Positions 18,423 through 26,693 of a stretch of DNA of 64,000 bases are shown here, piece by piece. Below the pieces are notes generated by a model. It searched no databases. It saw only the letters and a program-made list of their open reading frames with translations, and was not told where the DNA came from. Made by a program: the position numbers and the translations under genes. The stretch's first letter is position 1. The number at the start of each line of letters is the position of its first letter. The DNA lies in contig NZ_JAIZEN010000016.1 in NCBI RefSeq assembly GCF_024189295.1, forward strand, positions 1 to 64,000. Direction: 5' to 3'. The stretch comes from Halobacillus sp. A1 (GTDB lineage Bacteria; Bacillota; Bacilli; Bacillales; Halobacillaceae).

Positions 18423-18752
18423 ATGTCCACACTAAAACCCGTTCTCTTTTTTAAACATTTCTCATCCAAGTCTCTACCCCTTTACTTAATAGGCGATAAG
18501 CTGACCCCTTATCGGCTACATAAACAAACTGGTGTAAGTTATTACAGTTGTAGGTCTTATTTAAACAGCCGACAATGTTTACCGAACCCTGACACAATTG
18601 ATAAATTATTATCTACATTCGGAAAGAACATTGAGGATTTCATTAAGTATCTAGGGTTTTCCTTCGTGAATACAAGTGTATTCAATGACATCCTTGTACA
18701 AACAAATAGATGGTCAAAGCACTTTAATCCCAAAAATTCATTTACTACCTGA
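18423..18752 (+). CDS. Small XRE-like helix-turn-helix protein, island gene 1
   Basis: 109 residues from the ATG at 18423, or a fusion to the pdp fragment if translated from 18075, because the frame is continuous. Residues about 27-77 ([20 protein letters not shown], then [17 protein letters not shown]) have the five-helix pattern of a Cro/XRE DNA-binding domain. No ribosome site is evident before 18423; a TTG near 18393 has AAAGGG close by. It may regulate the island or its excision. No homologous family is recognised beyond the HTH. Confidence 0.55.
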   Translation: MSTLKPVLFFKHFSSKSLPLYLIGDKLTPYRLHKQTGVSYYSCRSYLNSRQCLPNPDTIDKLLSTFGKNIEDFIKYLGFSFVNTSVFNDILVQTNRWSKHFNPKNSFTT

Positions 18753-18774
18753 AGGAAAAGGTTGATTAATCTTT

Positions 18775-18897
18775 ATGTTTGGTATTGATGACTTATTAAG
18801 AGTTAAACCAAAGCCTAAATATAATTTCAAGTTAAGAATGCATTCGTTGTCTAAAAGTGAGACGTATGATTATCAACACTGGATTGAAAATGCATGA
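18775..18897 (+). CDS. Possible 40-residue island peptide
   Basis: ATG at 18775 opens a frame for MFGIDDLLRVKPKPKYNFKL and on to a TGA at 18897. It overlaps the start of the second HTH gene by eight bases, which could couple their translation. AAGGAAAAGG lies upstream but with long spacing. No family is recognised; it may be a remnant of a longer protein or not a gene. Confidence 0.3.
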   Translation: MFGIDDLLRVKPKPKYNFKLRMHSLSKSETYDYQHWIENA

Positions 18898-19183
18898 GAA
18901 AGTGAAAAAAGGGTTTTCTAAATGTATAACTGTAAACCTTATAGCAATGGGGCTAGAACCCAACGCTTTAAACTTGAGTAAAGTCACAGGAATTACAAAA
19001 GATACATGTAGGAGATATCTAAGAGGCGAAAGTATCCCCAAAAAGCAATACATGCTTAAAGTTTTTGACGGACTTAATTACCCTATTGAAGGTTTTATAG
19101 CAATGCTCCATTTAAACTTAAGTGTCAAAGAATTTTTCATTTTGCTCAATAGTGGTGCTAAACCTAACTTACCGGAGAGGTGA
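18890..19183 (+). CDS. Small XRE-like helix-turn-helix protein, island gene 2
   Basis: 97 residues from the ATG at 18890; an upstream ATG at 18857 would add 11 residues. Residues about 25-72 ([20 protein letters not shown], then [18 protein letters not shown]) are again a Cro/XRE-type domain, of the same design as island gene 1 but clearly diverged. Its stop overlaps the ribosome site of the replacement pdp, so the two are probably translated from one message. A regulatory role is likely from the fold; the target is unknown. Confidence 0.65.
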   Translation: MHEKVKKGFSKCITVNLIAMGLEPNALNLSKVTGITKDTCRRYLRGESIPKKQYMLKVFDGLNYPIEGFIAMLHLNLSVKEFFILLNSGAKPNLPER

Positions 19184-19188
19184 AAATT

Positions 19189-20490
19189 ATGAGAATGGTC
19201 GATGTGATACAGAAAAAGAGAAATGGTGAAGAACTAACCGAACAAGAAATCAGGTTCTTCGTTGATGGATATACAGAAGGAAGCATCCCTGACTATCAAG
19301 CTTCAGCTTTAATGATGGCAGTTTACTTTCGAGGTATGAATGATAAGGAAACTGCTACATTAACGCAAGCAATGGTTGATTCTGGCGAAACGATTGACTT
19401 ATCCTCCATTCAAGGACATAAAGTAGATAAACACTCCACTGGCGGAGTTGGAGATAAGATTAGCTTCCTAACTGGACCGATTGTTGCATCTGTTGGGGTT
19501 CCAGTAGCAAAAATGAGCGGACGTGGTCTTGGTCATACTGGTGGTACTCTTGATAAGTTAGAATCACTAAGTGGTTTTAACGTAGAAATTACTAAAGAGC
19601 AGTTTATCGAGAATGTAAACAAAAACAAGCTTGCTGTGGCAGGACAAACTGGAAACCTTGCTCCAGCGGATAAAAAGCTTTATGCACTTAGAGATGTAAC
19701 CGCCACAGTTGATTCTATTCCTCTAATTGCTGGTTCAATTATGAGTAAAAAGCTTGCTTCAGGAGCAGATAGTATTGTACTCGATGTAAAAACAGGTTCA
19801 GGAGCATTCATGAAGACGCTTGAAGATTCTGAAGCGCTTGCTCGTGAGATGGTTAACATCGGCAATAACTTAGGTAGAAACACTGTGGCAGTAATTAGTG
19901 ATATGAACCAACCTCTAGGTTATGAAGTCGGTAACGCAAATGAAATCAAAGAGGCAGTAGAGGTTCTGCAAGGTAAGCGTGTAGATGATTTGAGAAGACT
20001 TTCACTCGAACTTGCTTCTCATATGACAATTCTTGCTGAAGTGTTCGATACTTATGAGGAAGCTTATGCCAAGTTAGAAGAGAACATCGAAAACGGTAAA
20101 GCGTTTGAAGCATTCCGTAAATTCATTGAGGCTCAGGGGGGCAACGTAGCAATGATTGATGACTTGAGCAAACTTCCATCCTCCAAATATCAGGTTGAAG
20201 TTAAAGCACCTAAGAGTGGATATGTTTCAGCTATTGATGCAGAATCAATTGGTGTAGCAGCTATGTACCTTGGTGCAGGAAGAGCAACTAAAGATGACGA
20301 AATCAATCATGGTGTAGGCATTTCACTTAAGAAGAAGATTGGTGATGAAGTATCAGAAGGTGACACTCTAGTTGTACTTAACTCTGATGATGAAGATCCA
20401 ACGGATTCGATTGAGAAAGTACTAAGTGCATATGAAATAGATGCTTCAAAACCGGAAGAACTAACATTAATTCATAAAGTAATTAAATAA
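19189..20490 (+). CDS. pdp: Pyrimidine-nucleoside phosphorylase, island-borne replacement copy
   Basis: 433 residues, full family length. It converts uridine, thymidine or deoxyuridine plus phosphate to the base and (deoxy)ribose 1-phosphate. Motifs are intact: [10 protein letters not shown] (81-90), [21 protein letters not shown] and the long block [27 protein letters not shown] sits eight bases before the ATG at 19189. Protein identity to the split host copy is high, but the DNA differs at many synonymous sites, so it is a divergent homologue and not a recent duplicate. Lying first in line behind deoB-punA, it can be read from the host operon promoter and so restore function. A terminator follows. 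Confidence 0.93.
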   Translation: MRMVDVIQKKRNGEELTEQEIRFFVDGYTEGSIPDYQASALMMAVYFRGMNDKETATLTQAMVDSGETIDLSSIQGHKVDKHSTGGVGDKISFLTGPIVASVGVPVAKMSGRGLGHTGGTLDKLESLSGFNVEITKEQFIENVNKNKLAVAGQTGNLAPADKKLYALRDVTATVDSIPLIAGSIMSKKLASGADSIVLDVKTGSGAFMKTLEDSEALAREMVNIGNNLGRNTVAVISDMNQPLGYEVGNANEIKEAVEVLQGKRVDDLRRLSLELASHMTILAEVFDTYEEAYAKLEENIENGKAFEAFRKFIEAQGGNVAMIDDLSKLPSSKYQVEVKAPKSGYVSAIDAESIGVAAMYLGAGRATKDDEINHGVGISLKKKIGDEVSEGDTLVVLNSDDEDPTDSIEKVLSAYEIDASKPEELTLIHKVIK

Positions 20491-20505
20491 ATGAACTCGC
20501 CAAAC

Positions 20506-20538
20506 CTTCAAGGTAGTAAGATACCTTGGAGTTTTTTT
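20506..20538 (+). terminator. Terminator after the island pdp
   Basis: CTTCAAGGTA pairs with TACCTTGGAG around GTAAGA, followed by seven T. It separates the salvage operon from the defence operon. Confidence 0.9.
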
Positions 20539-20592
20539 GTACATAAAATGTTGAATTTGTTGTTCTTATGTCCAAATATACATTGAAAACCG

Positions 20593-20621
20593 TTGATGAA
20601 ATTTGTCTAGGATAGTACTAT
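20593..20621 (+). promoter_or_regulatory. Candidate promoter of the ABC-3C operon
   Basis: TTGATG (20593-20598) and TACTAT (20616-20621) with a 17-base spacer, placed after the pdp terminator and 35 bases before the nuclease start codon. Each hexamer matches the sigma A consensus at four of six positions. Confidence 0.5.
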
Positions 20622-20656
20622 TGAAATAAGAAAATATTGGTAAGGATTGGTGTTGC

Positions 20657-21883
20657 ATGGCAAAAAATTTTGAAGAGAGTACATCTGCTGATAAAACTTC
20701 TCTAGGTTTCGAATATCAACATTACTATTTTATTTACCAATTATTGAAACTTAAAAAAGGAGAGAGTTTAGGCTACGAGGTAAAAGATGATGTTCATATT
20801 GAGAAAGAGAATATGAAGTTAGATTTAATTCAAGTGAAGCATACTCTTAAAGAAAATAAAAGTGGAACTAGTGCAAACCTTACAGAATTAGATGTGGATC
20901 TATGGAAAACATTAAGTAATTGGATAAGTCAGATATCTGAAAAAAGTGACAATAATAAGTTCATAGAAAATTCGAACTTTATTTTGGCTACTAACAAAAA
21001 TGAAAGTGTGAGAAATAAATTTTTATCTAAATTGACAAAATACCAAAAAGAAGAAATCGATTTAAATGCTTTATATTCTTACACAGAAGGTTTATTAGGT
21101 AAAACACAAAATAAAGAAATAAAAAAATACATTCGAAATGTTTTAAGTATAGATGAAGATAACCTTTCAAACTTTTTTCTCAAAATAAACTTCGAGTATG
21201 CATTAGAAGACATTATTCAGATGATAAAGGATGAAATCAAAAATAAGTATATATCTGAAGAAAGAATTGAACAAGTTCTTTATTGTATAGAAGGCAATAC
21301 AAGGATATGGAAATATGATCAGGTGAAAAAATACGAAAAAATTATAATAACATACGATGAAGCTTTCACTAGATTAAAGAAATGTTTTGAAGATAATCAC
21401 AGAAGAATTTTGCCTAAACGAAATGTGGATACCACGATTGACGAAATTAAAGATTTAAAACAATTACCTTTTATAAAGCAATTAATCGATATAGATGATA
21501 TTGAAGAAGATGACTTTACTCAGATGGCTGAGTATAACACATATATGCTAAAACTTAAAAATAATATGGAAAGATGGATAGCAGAGGGGGAGTTAACCGA
21601 AATAGATCGAAAAGACTTCATAGATAACAGTTATACTCATTGGTCTAACGTTCATAAACGGAACCATAGAGAAATAAATAGAAATCTTAAACGAGGAACA
21701 GTAAGTATATCCGAAGATGAAAAGATTGATGCTGCTCTAAAATGTTTGGATGAAATAAGAGACATTAGTTTAAATCTTGATGGAACAGAATTAGGTATCC
21801 AGTTAAGTAATGGTCAATTTTATTATTTATCTAATGATGGAATGATCGGTTGGATATATGATTGGAAGGAAAAATATGGATGA
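20657..21883 (+). CDS. ABC-3C effector with DUF4297/Cap4-like nuclease domain
   Basis: 408 residues. The first 65 show the PD-(D/E)XK pattern of the DUF4297/Cap4 family: G17-FEYQ21, Glu41 and Asp44-Asp45 in YEVKDD, and Gln59-Val-Lys61 in LIQVKH. A charged, mostly helical C-terminal half follows, where partner binding is expected in ABC-3C effectors. The likely role is DNA cleavage released by the partner ATPase when phage or foreign DNA is sensed. It overlaps the next gene by eight bases. Known systems of this layout are called ABC-3C or Lamassu (LmuA with LmuC and LmuB). The domain call is by eye from motifs. Confidence 0.75.
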   Translation: MAKNFEESTSADKTSLGFEYQHYYFIYQLLKLKKGESLGYEVKDDVHIEKENMKLDLIQVKHTLKENKSGTSANLTELDVDLWKTLSNWISQISEKSDNNKFIENSNFILATNKNESVRNKFLSKLTKYQKEEIDLNALYSYTEGLLGKTQNKEIKKYIRNVLSIDEDNLSNFFLKINFEYALEDIIQMIKDEIKNKYISEERIEQVLYCIEGNTRIWKYDQVKKYEKIIITYDEAFTRLKKCFEDNHRRILPKRNVDTTIDEIKDLKQLPFIKQLIDIDDIEEDDFTQMAEYNTYMLKLKNNMERWIAEGELTEIDRKDFIDNSYTHWSNVHKRNHREINRNLKRGTVSISEDEKIDAALKCLDEIRDISLNLDGTELGIQLSNGQFYYLSNDGMIGWIYDWKEKYG

Positions 21884-22364
21884 ATATAAAGGTAATAATT
21901 ATGAATACACCTTCAATGATAGCGCTTATACATTTAATAATGAAGCCATTGGTATGGTTGCCATAGCTTCTGTATTGAACTACATGCAAAGGGTTTCTAT
22001 CTCAAAAGCTATGCTTATACTTCCTTTAGCGTTACATGAACCAACTATAAATTATTTAAAATTAAAAAGTGTTAAAGTTAAGAGTTTGGAACAACTAATT
22101 GCTGATAAATACCATCTTTTGACAAACTTTAACAAAAGATATAAAAGCCTAATGCCAATTAGTCTTAACTCCCTGTTCTTATTAGAAGAGATGGAGATTA
22201 TAAGTATGAAAGGTGGAATAATATCATTAGAGAAAGAGATTAATTTTGATGATTCACGACTTGGTAAAAGAGGAAAAAATGTAAATAAATCAGCTCTCAA
22301 TATTAAAAATATATTGGATGATGATGTTGAATACCTATATTTACAATTAAGGGTGGAATTATGA
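21876..22364 (+). CDS. ABC-3C middle component
   Basis: 162 residues from the ATG at 21876, which has AAGGA upstream; an in-frame ATG at 21858 adds six residues but no site. The sequence is helical: NNEAIGMVAIASVLNYMQ and then an alternating hydrophobic region consistent with the winged-helix-like middle component (LmuC-type) that joins effector and ATPase. The call leans on position between the nuclease and the DUF3732 gene, both overlapping it, since these small proteins are poorly conserved. Confidence 0.65.
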   Translation: MDEYKGNNYEYTFNDSAYTFNNEAIGMVAIASVLNYMQRVSISKAMLILPLALHEPTINYLKLKSVKVKSLEQLIADKYHLLTNFNKRYKSLMPISLNSLFLLEEMEIISMKGGIISLEKEINFDDSRLGKRGKNVNKSALNIKNILDDDVEYLYLQLRVEL

Positions 22365-24232
22365 AATTTTCAATAATTAATATATTACTTTGGTGTGAAA
22401 ATGGGACCTTAAGAAAGCTTACATTTAAAGAAAATAAGGTCAATGTAATAACGGGAGAAAGTGGTACAGGAAAAACGGCAATATGGTCAATTATTGATTA
22501 TTGTCTATTAAACTCTGAGAATATAAACATTCCAGAAATAACAATTGGTGAAAATGTTACATGGTATGGAATTAGAATAAAACTAAATGGTCAAATTTAT
22601 ACCATTGCGAGAAATTCTTTCCTTTCTAAATCAAAACCTGCTTCGATTTTTTATTTGTCAGGAGTGGGTGAGATTCCAGACCTCCCTCAAGACAACATTA
22701 GAGAAAAGGACTTAAGAAAAATCATTGAAACAGAGTTTTCCATAGATAGTGATGTGAGGGTGCCTTATGGAGGTAAAGTTATAAGAAAAGGAAGTAAGGT
22801 GTCTTTCAGATATTTTTTATTATTCAATACTCAAACACAAAACGTAATTATAAATGATAATGTATTTTTTGATAAACAAAGTAGTACTAAGTATTCGGAA
22901 GCACTAGAAAGGATTTTTGATCTAGCTTTAACAATAGATACTATTGAGGGTACTTTGATAAGAGAAAAAATTAATGAACTACATAAGAATTTGAATAAAC
23001 TGGAAAGAAAAAAAGAAGCACATGAGAAACAACATGAAGTGTTTCATGATGAAATATCAGAATTAATTAGAAAGGCTAAATATTATTCTTTAATTGATGA
23101 CAATATTAGTGTGTATGAAGATGCTATTGATCAGTTAAGAGCTATTGTGAAAGATGTTACTAAAATTAATCAGAATACATCAGATGATAGTAACCAGCTA
23201 GAACCTTTGTTAGACCAGAGAAGGTTATTGAAGAGGAAAATTCGTAGCTTAAAGAATTTCATTAGTGAATATAATGAATACAAATCTGTCTTAGGTAAGA
23301 CATACGAAAGTTTGCTACCTATAGAATATATTAAGAATAACGATATTGAATTACTCAGCGATAGTATATCTGATAACTTCATTAATCAATTAGAGGGTCA
23401 ATTAAAAGATATTAAAGTGAAATTAAAAGAAAAATCACCAATAACTATAAAAACTGAAGCTAAAATAAAGGAATATAAGCAAGAGTTGAAGGGTTTAGAA
23501 AGTAAAATTGACATATTTAATACTGAAAAGCATGAAGAGCAAAAAGATTACTTGAAAAGGTATATGCTTCTTGGAGAGATAAAGACTAAGCTTTCTTTAT
23601 ATGATACAACTAAACTAAATGAGGATTTCGACAGTCAAATAGATGTTGTAAATGAGGAAATTAATATACTGAATCGTCAAATTAGCTCAAGAGATGAAGA
23701 AGTTCAGGTCATTATTTCCTTATTACAGGAATTAATACAGGAATATTTAGACAGAAGTAAAGTTGCATTAGAAAATTATGCAGGATATAAAGCAGTGTTT
23801 GATTACAAAAATAAGGTTTTAAAATTGAGAGAACCAAACAGTTCAAATATAATTAACACAGTAGGTAGTAGCTCTAATGATTTATTTCTCCATATATCTC
23901 TGTTCTTAGGTTTACATGACTTATTATTGTTGAGAAAATCACCTTTTGTTCCTCAGTTTCTATTCTTTGACCAACCAAGTAGACCTTATTATGATAGCAA
24001 GCCTGAGGTAGAAGAACCATTAGAAGGTACAGATAAACAAAAAATTTCTATTGCTTTTGAAGTATTAAATTATTTTATGAGAAAAATAAAAGAACGTGGA
24101 GAAAGCTTTCAAATGATTATTGTAGAGCATATACCTAAGGAAATATGGGAAGATCAAAATTTAGAGAATATATATCTTGTTGAGGAATTTAGAAATGGAA
24201 ATAAGTTAATAAATGATGTAAATAAATCTTAG
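22361..24232 (+). CDS. DUF3732-type SMC/Rad50-like ATPase of the ABC-3C system
   Basis: 623 residues. Walker A is GESGTGKT (32-39), two long coiled-coil arms span about 205-300 and 335-460, a signature-like VGSSSNDLFLHI comes near 500, and Walker B is FLFFDQPSRPYY with Asp537 followed by Gln538 where most ABC ATPases have the catalytic Glu. IIVEHIPKE (His590) forms the switch region. This DQ form is what I recall for DUF3732, so it is a family trait and not damage. The ATPase is expected to clamp DNA and restrain or trigger the nuclease. Overlap ATGA with the gene before. Confidence 0.85.
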   Translation: MKFSIINILLWCENGTLRKLTFKENKVNVITGESGTGKTAIWSIIDYCLLNSENINIPEITIGENVTWYGIRIKLNGQIYTIARNSFLSKSKPASIFYLSGVGEIPDLPQDNIREKDLRKIIETEFSIDSDVRVPYGGKVIRKGSKVSFRYFLLFNTQTQNVIINDNVFFDKQSSTKYSEALERIFDLALTIDTIEGTLIREKINELHKNLNKLERKKEAHEKQHEVFHDEISELIRKAKYYSLIDDNISVYEDAIDQLRAIVKDVTKINQNTSDDSNQLEPLLDQRRLLKRKIRSLKNFISEYNEYKSVLGKTYESLLPIEYIKNNDIELLSDSISDNFINQLEGQLKDIKVKLKEKSPITIKTEAKIKEYKQELKGLESKIDIFNTEKHEEQKDYLKRYMLLGEIKTKLSLYDTTKLNEDFDSQIDVVNEEINILNRQISSRDEEVQVIISLLQELIQEYLDRSKVALENYAGYKAVFDYKNKVLKLREPNSSNIINTVGSSSNDLFLHISLFLGLHDLLLLRKSPFVPQFLFFDQPSRPYYDSKPEVEEPLEGTDKQKISIAFEVLNYFMRKIKERGESFQMIIVEHIPKEIWEDQNLENIYLVEEFRNGNKLINDVNKS

Positions 24233-24271
24233 TATTACTGTTGTATTAATATAACTAGTGAATGTTAGTTT

Positions 24272-25321
24272 GGTGGTGTAGGCGATAAAGTAACATTTAT
24301 TGTCGGACCTCTGGTGGCTTCGGTTGGAGTACCGGTAGCTAAAATGTCAGGCCGAGGGTTAGGTCATACAGGCGGGACCCTCGATAAATTGGAGTCTGTT
24401 AAAGGGCTTCAAATAGAAATGTCCAAAGAAGAATTCATTCATAATGTCAACGAGCATAAACTATCAGTTGCCGGCCAAACAGGTAATTTAGCGCCTGCAG
24501 CTAAAAAGCTTTATGCGCTTAGAGACGTCACAGGTACTGTGGATTCCCTGCCGCTGATCGCAGGTTCCATTATGAGTAAAAAACTCGCTTCCGGCGCGGA
24601 TAGTATCGTATTAGATGTTAAGACAGGAAGCGGCGCCTTCATGAAGACGCTTGAGGACTCAGAAGCTCTTGCCCGCGAGATGGTAAACATCGGCAATAAC
24701 TTAGGTAAAAATACAGTAGCTGTAATCAGTGATATGAACCAGCCTCTTGGATTTGAAGTTGGGAATGCCAATGAAATCAGGGAAGCAGCTGAAATCCTTC
24801 AAGGAAAACGTGTAGAGGACTTAAGAGAATTATCGTTAGAGATCGCTTCCCACATGACAGTGTTAGCTGAGGTGTTTTCTGATTATGAAGAAGCTTATCA
24901 AGCTCTTGAGAAAAATTTAGAAAACGGTAAAGCGTTCGCTTCATTTAGAAAGCTTATCGAAGCACAGCACGGCGATACTGCGATGATTGATGATTTAAGC
25001 CTCTTGCCGAAAGCCTCCTATGATATCGAAGTAACTGCTGAGATGGATGGCTTCGTTTCAGCAATTGATGCGGAATCAATTGGTGTGGCCGCGATGTACT
25101 TAGGAGCAGGGCGAGCAACCAAAGATGATGAGATCAATCATGGCGTAGGAATCACTCTCCAGAAAAAAATCGGAGATGAAATCAAGGTTGGAGAAGCTTT
25201 AGTGATCCTACACAGTGATGATGAAAATGCGCAAGCATCTATAAATAAAGTCAAGGAAGCTTATAATATTTCTAAAGAAAAAGTTGAGTCTCCAACGCTT
25301 ATCCATAAAGTAATTAAATAA
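24272..25321 (+). pseudogene. pdp: 3' fragment of host pyrimidine-nucleoside phosphorylase gene
   Basis: Codons equivalent to 85 through the end, from GGVGDKVTFIVGP to [10 protein letters not shown]. An in-frame TAG at 24266-24268 lies just ahead of the junction, so it cannot be read through from the island. A GTG at 24314 opens the frame but has no ribosome site. The protein-level sequence is perfectly preserved with no stops or frameshifts, so the insertion is recent or the fragment is maintained. Its own terminator still follows. Confidence 0.9.
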
Positions 25322-25333
25322 AAATAGTGTGCC

Positions 25334-25365
25334 AAAGAACTTCACGTTAGTGAGGTTCTTTTTTT
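25334..25365 (+). terminator. Terminator of the original deoB-punA-pdp operon
   Basis: AAAGAACTTCAC pairs with GTGAGGTTCTTT (two wobble pairs) around GTTA, followed by a T run. Confidence 0.85.
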
Positions 25366-25368
25366 ATT

Positions 25369-25398
25369 GCATAGAAGCAGTGTTTCAGGGAAAAATAG
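25369..25398 (+). promoter_or_regulatory. Candidate sigma F promoter of dacF
   Basis: GCATA (25369-25373), a 15-base spacer and GGAAAAATAG (25389-25398) resemble the sigma F consensus GYATA and GGNNANANTR. The B. subtilis dacF-spoIIA operon is also read by forespore sigma factors. Confidence 0.5.
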
Positions 25399-25428
25399 GA
25401 ACACTTACAGAAGCAGGAGGTAATAGAG

Positions 25429-26601
25429 ATGCATAGGTTTATTTGTTTATTATTCACATTAATTATCATGTTCACCACGTTGCAGCCCAATCAGATTCAA
25501 GCCGAAGATAAAAACGATTCTATAGCAAAAAACGCCCAGTCAGCTATTTTGATGGAAAAAAATAGTGGGATGACACTTTACGATAAAAATGCTGATAAAG
25601 AATTGCCCCCGGCCAGCATGACAAAAATAATGACTTTGCTGCTCATTATGGAGGAGTTGGATAAAGAAAACCTCAAACTTGATGAGAAAATAAGAATCAG
25701 TGAGCACGCTGCGTCTATGGGAGGTTCACAAATCTTTTTAGAGGCAGGGGAAGAAATGACAGTGGAAGATCTGTTGAAAGGGGTGGCGGTAGCGTCAGGA
25801 AATGATGCTAGTGTTGCATTAGCCGAACGAATTGCCGGAAGTGAAGAAGAATTTGTAAAGCAAATGAACCAAAAAGCAAAAGATCTGGGGTTAAAGAACA
25901 CAAAATTCCAGAATCCTACAGGACTGCCCGCAGATGACCATTACAGTACAGCTCATGATATGGCCGTTATGGCTAGAGAATTATTAATACATGAAGAAAT
26001 CACAGACTATACGAGCATTTATGACGATTACTTAAGGAAAGGCGAGAAGAATGAATTCTGGTTAGTGAATACGAACAAATTAATCAAGTCTTATCCCGGA
26101 ATGGATGGACTGAAAACTGGATTTACTGAAAAAGCGAAATATTGTCTAACCGCTTCAGCAAAAAAAGATGACCTGCACATGATTGCAGTAGTTATGGGAG
26201 CAGAAAAACCGAAAGAACGTAATGAAGCGATTACGAGCCTTCTGGATTACGGATTTGGACAATATGAAGGAATTAAGCTGCATGGAAAAGAGGAAGTACT
26301 TCATGAGATGACTAATCCAAGAGGCACTCCTAATACATTAGCGTTAGTTCCAGAAAAAGATGTCGTCGTTTTGAAGAAAAAGAATGAAGCAAAGTCGAAT
26401 TACCAAACCTCCATCACTTTGAATGAAAAGGTTGAACTTCCAATCAAGAAAGGTGATCACATGGGGTGGGTAACTGTCAATAATGGTAAAGAAGAGGTTT
26501 CCAAAGTTCGTTTAGAAGCTTCAGAGCCTGTAAACAAAGCAAATATACTTGAATTGTGGAAGCGTTCTTTTAGAAATTTGGCAGGTTTTGAAAAGTTTTA
26601 G
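25429..26601 (+). CDS. dacF: D-alanyl-D-alanine carboxypeptidase DacF
   Basis: 390 residues with a signal peptide (about 1-24, ending QIQA). It is a class A low-molecular-weight penicillin-binding protein: SMTK holds the nucleophile Ser, SGNDAS the second motif and KTGFT the third, followed by the PBP5-type C-terminal domain and a likely amphipathic anchor (NILELWKRSFRNL). It trims D-alanine from peptidoglycan peptides in the forespore and helps set cortex cross-linking. AGGAGG precedes the ATG. It heads the dacF-spoIIAA-AB-sigF cluster. Confidence 0.93.
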   Translation: MHRFICLLFTLIIMFTTLQPNQIQAEDKNDSIAKNAQSAILMEKNSGMTLYDKNADKELPPASMTKIMTLLLIMEELDKENLKLDEKIRISEHAASMGGSQIFLEAGEEMTVEDLLKGVAVASGNDASVALAERIAGSEEEFVKQMNQKAKDLGLKNTKFQNPTGLPADDHYSTAHDMAVMARELLIHEEITDYTSIYDDYLRKGEKNEFWLVNTNKLIKSYPGMDGLKTGFTEKAKYCLTASAKKDDLHMIAVVMGAEKPKERNEAITSLLDYGFGQYEGIKLHGKEEVLHEMTNPRGTPNTLALVPEKDVVVLKKKNEAKSNYQTSITLNEKVELPIKKGDHMGWVTVNNGKEEVSKVRLEASEPVNKANILELWKRSFRNLAGFEKF

Positions 26602-26627
26602 CGAGACCGCACTAGTTTTGTTTTAGT

Positions 26628-26655
26628 GCAGGAATCTACAGGATAAACTGCGAAA
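26628..26655 (+). promoter_or_regulatory. Candidate sigma H promoter of spoIIAA
   Basis: GCAGGAATC and TGCGAAA with 12 bases between approximate the sigma H pattern RNAGGAWWW and RNNGAAT. The spoIIA promoter of B. subtilis is sigma H dependent, but the match here is imperfect. Confidence 0.4.
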
Positions 26656-26693
26656 AGACTTAAGTAACTTTAATTGTTAAGGAGGAACTACAC

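Larger units (their letters stand above)
18342..24271 (+). mobile_element. Island inserted in pdp: HTH genes, replacement pdp and ABC-3C defence operon
   Basis: About 5.9 kb separates codons 1-89 from codons 85 to the end of the host pdp. Contents in order: two XRE-like HTH genes with a 40-codon frame between them, an intact divergent pdp, a terminator, a promoter, and three overlapping genes of an ABC three-component (ABC-3C, Lamassu-like) system. The defence genes are visibly more AT-rich than the flanks. Both junctions carry the codons for GGVGD, written as GGCGGCGTAGGAGAT on the left and GGTGGTGTAGGCGAT on the right. No transposase, integrase or other recombinase was recognised, and no clear terminal inverted repeat. 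The exact ends are uncertain by some 15 bases. Confidence 0.88.

Noticed and set aside
18075-18752. A purposeful Pdp-HTH fusion protein
   Set aside because: The frame is open across the junction, but the joined part after codon 89 is unlike Pdp and has its own possible starts; the fusion is most simply a by-product of insertion.
24314-25321. A separate 335-codon pdp-like gene starting at GTG 24314
   Set aside because: There is no ribosome site, the N-terminal domain is missing and the sequence continues the host pdp fragment; it is the 3' part of a split gene.
19189-25321. Recent gene conversion between the two pdp copies
   Set aside because: Identical protein blocks differ at many synonymous positions, so the similarity reflects protein constraint.
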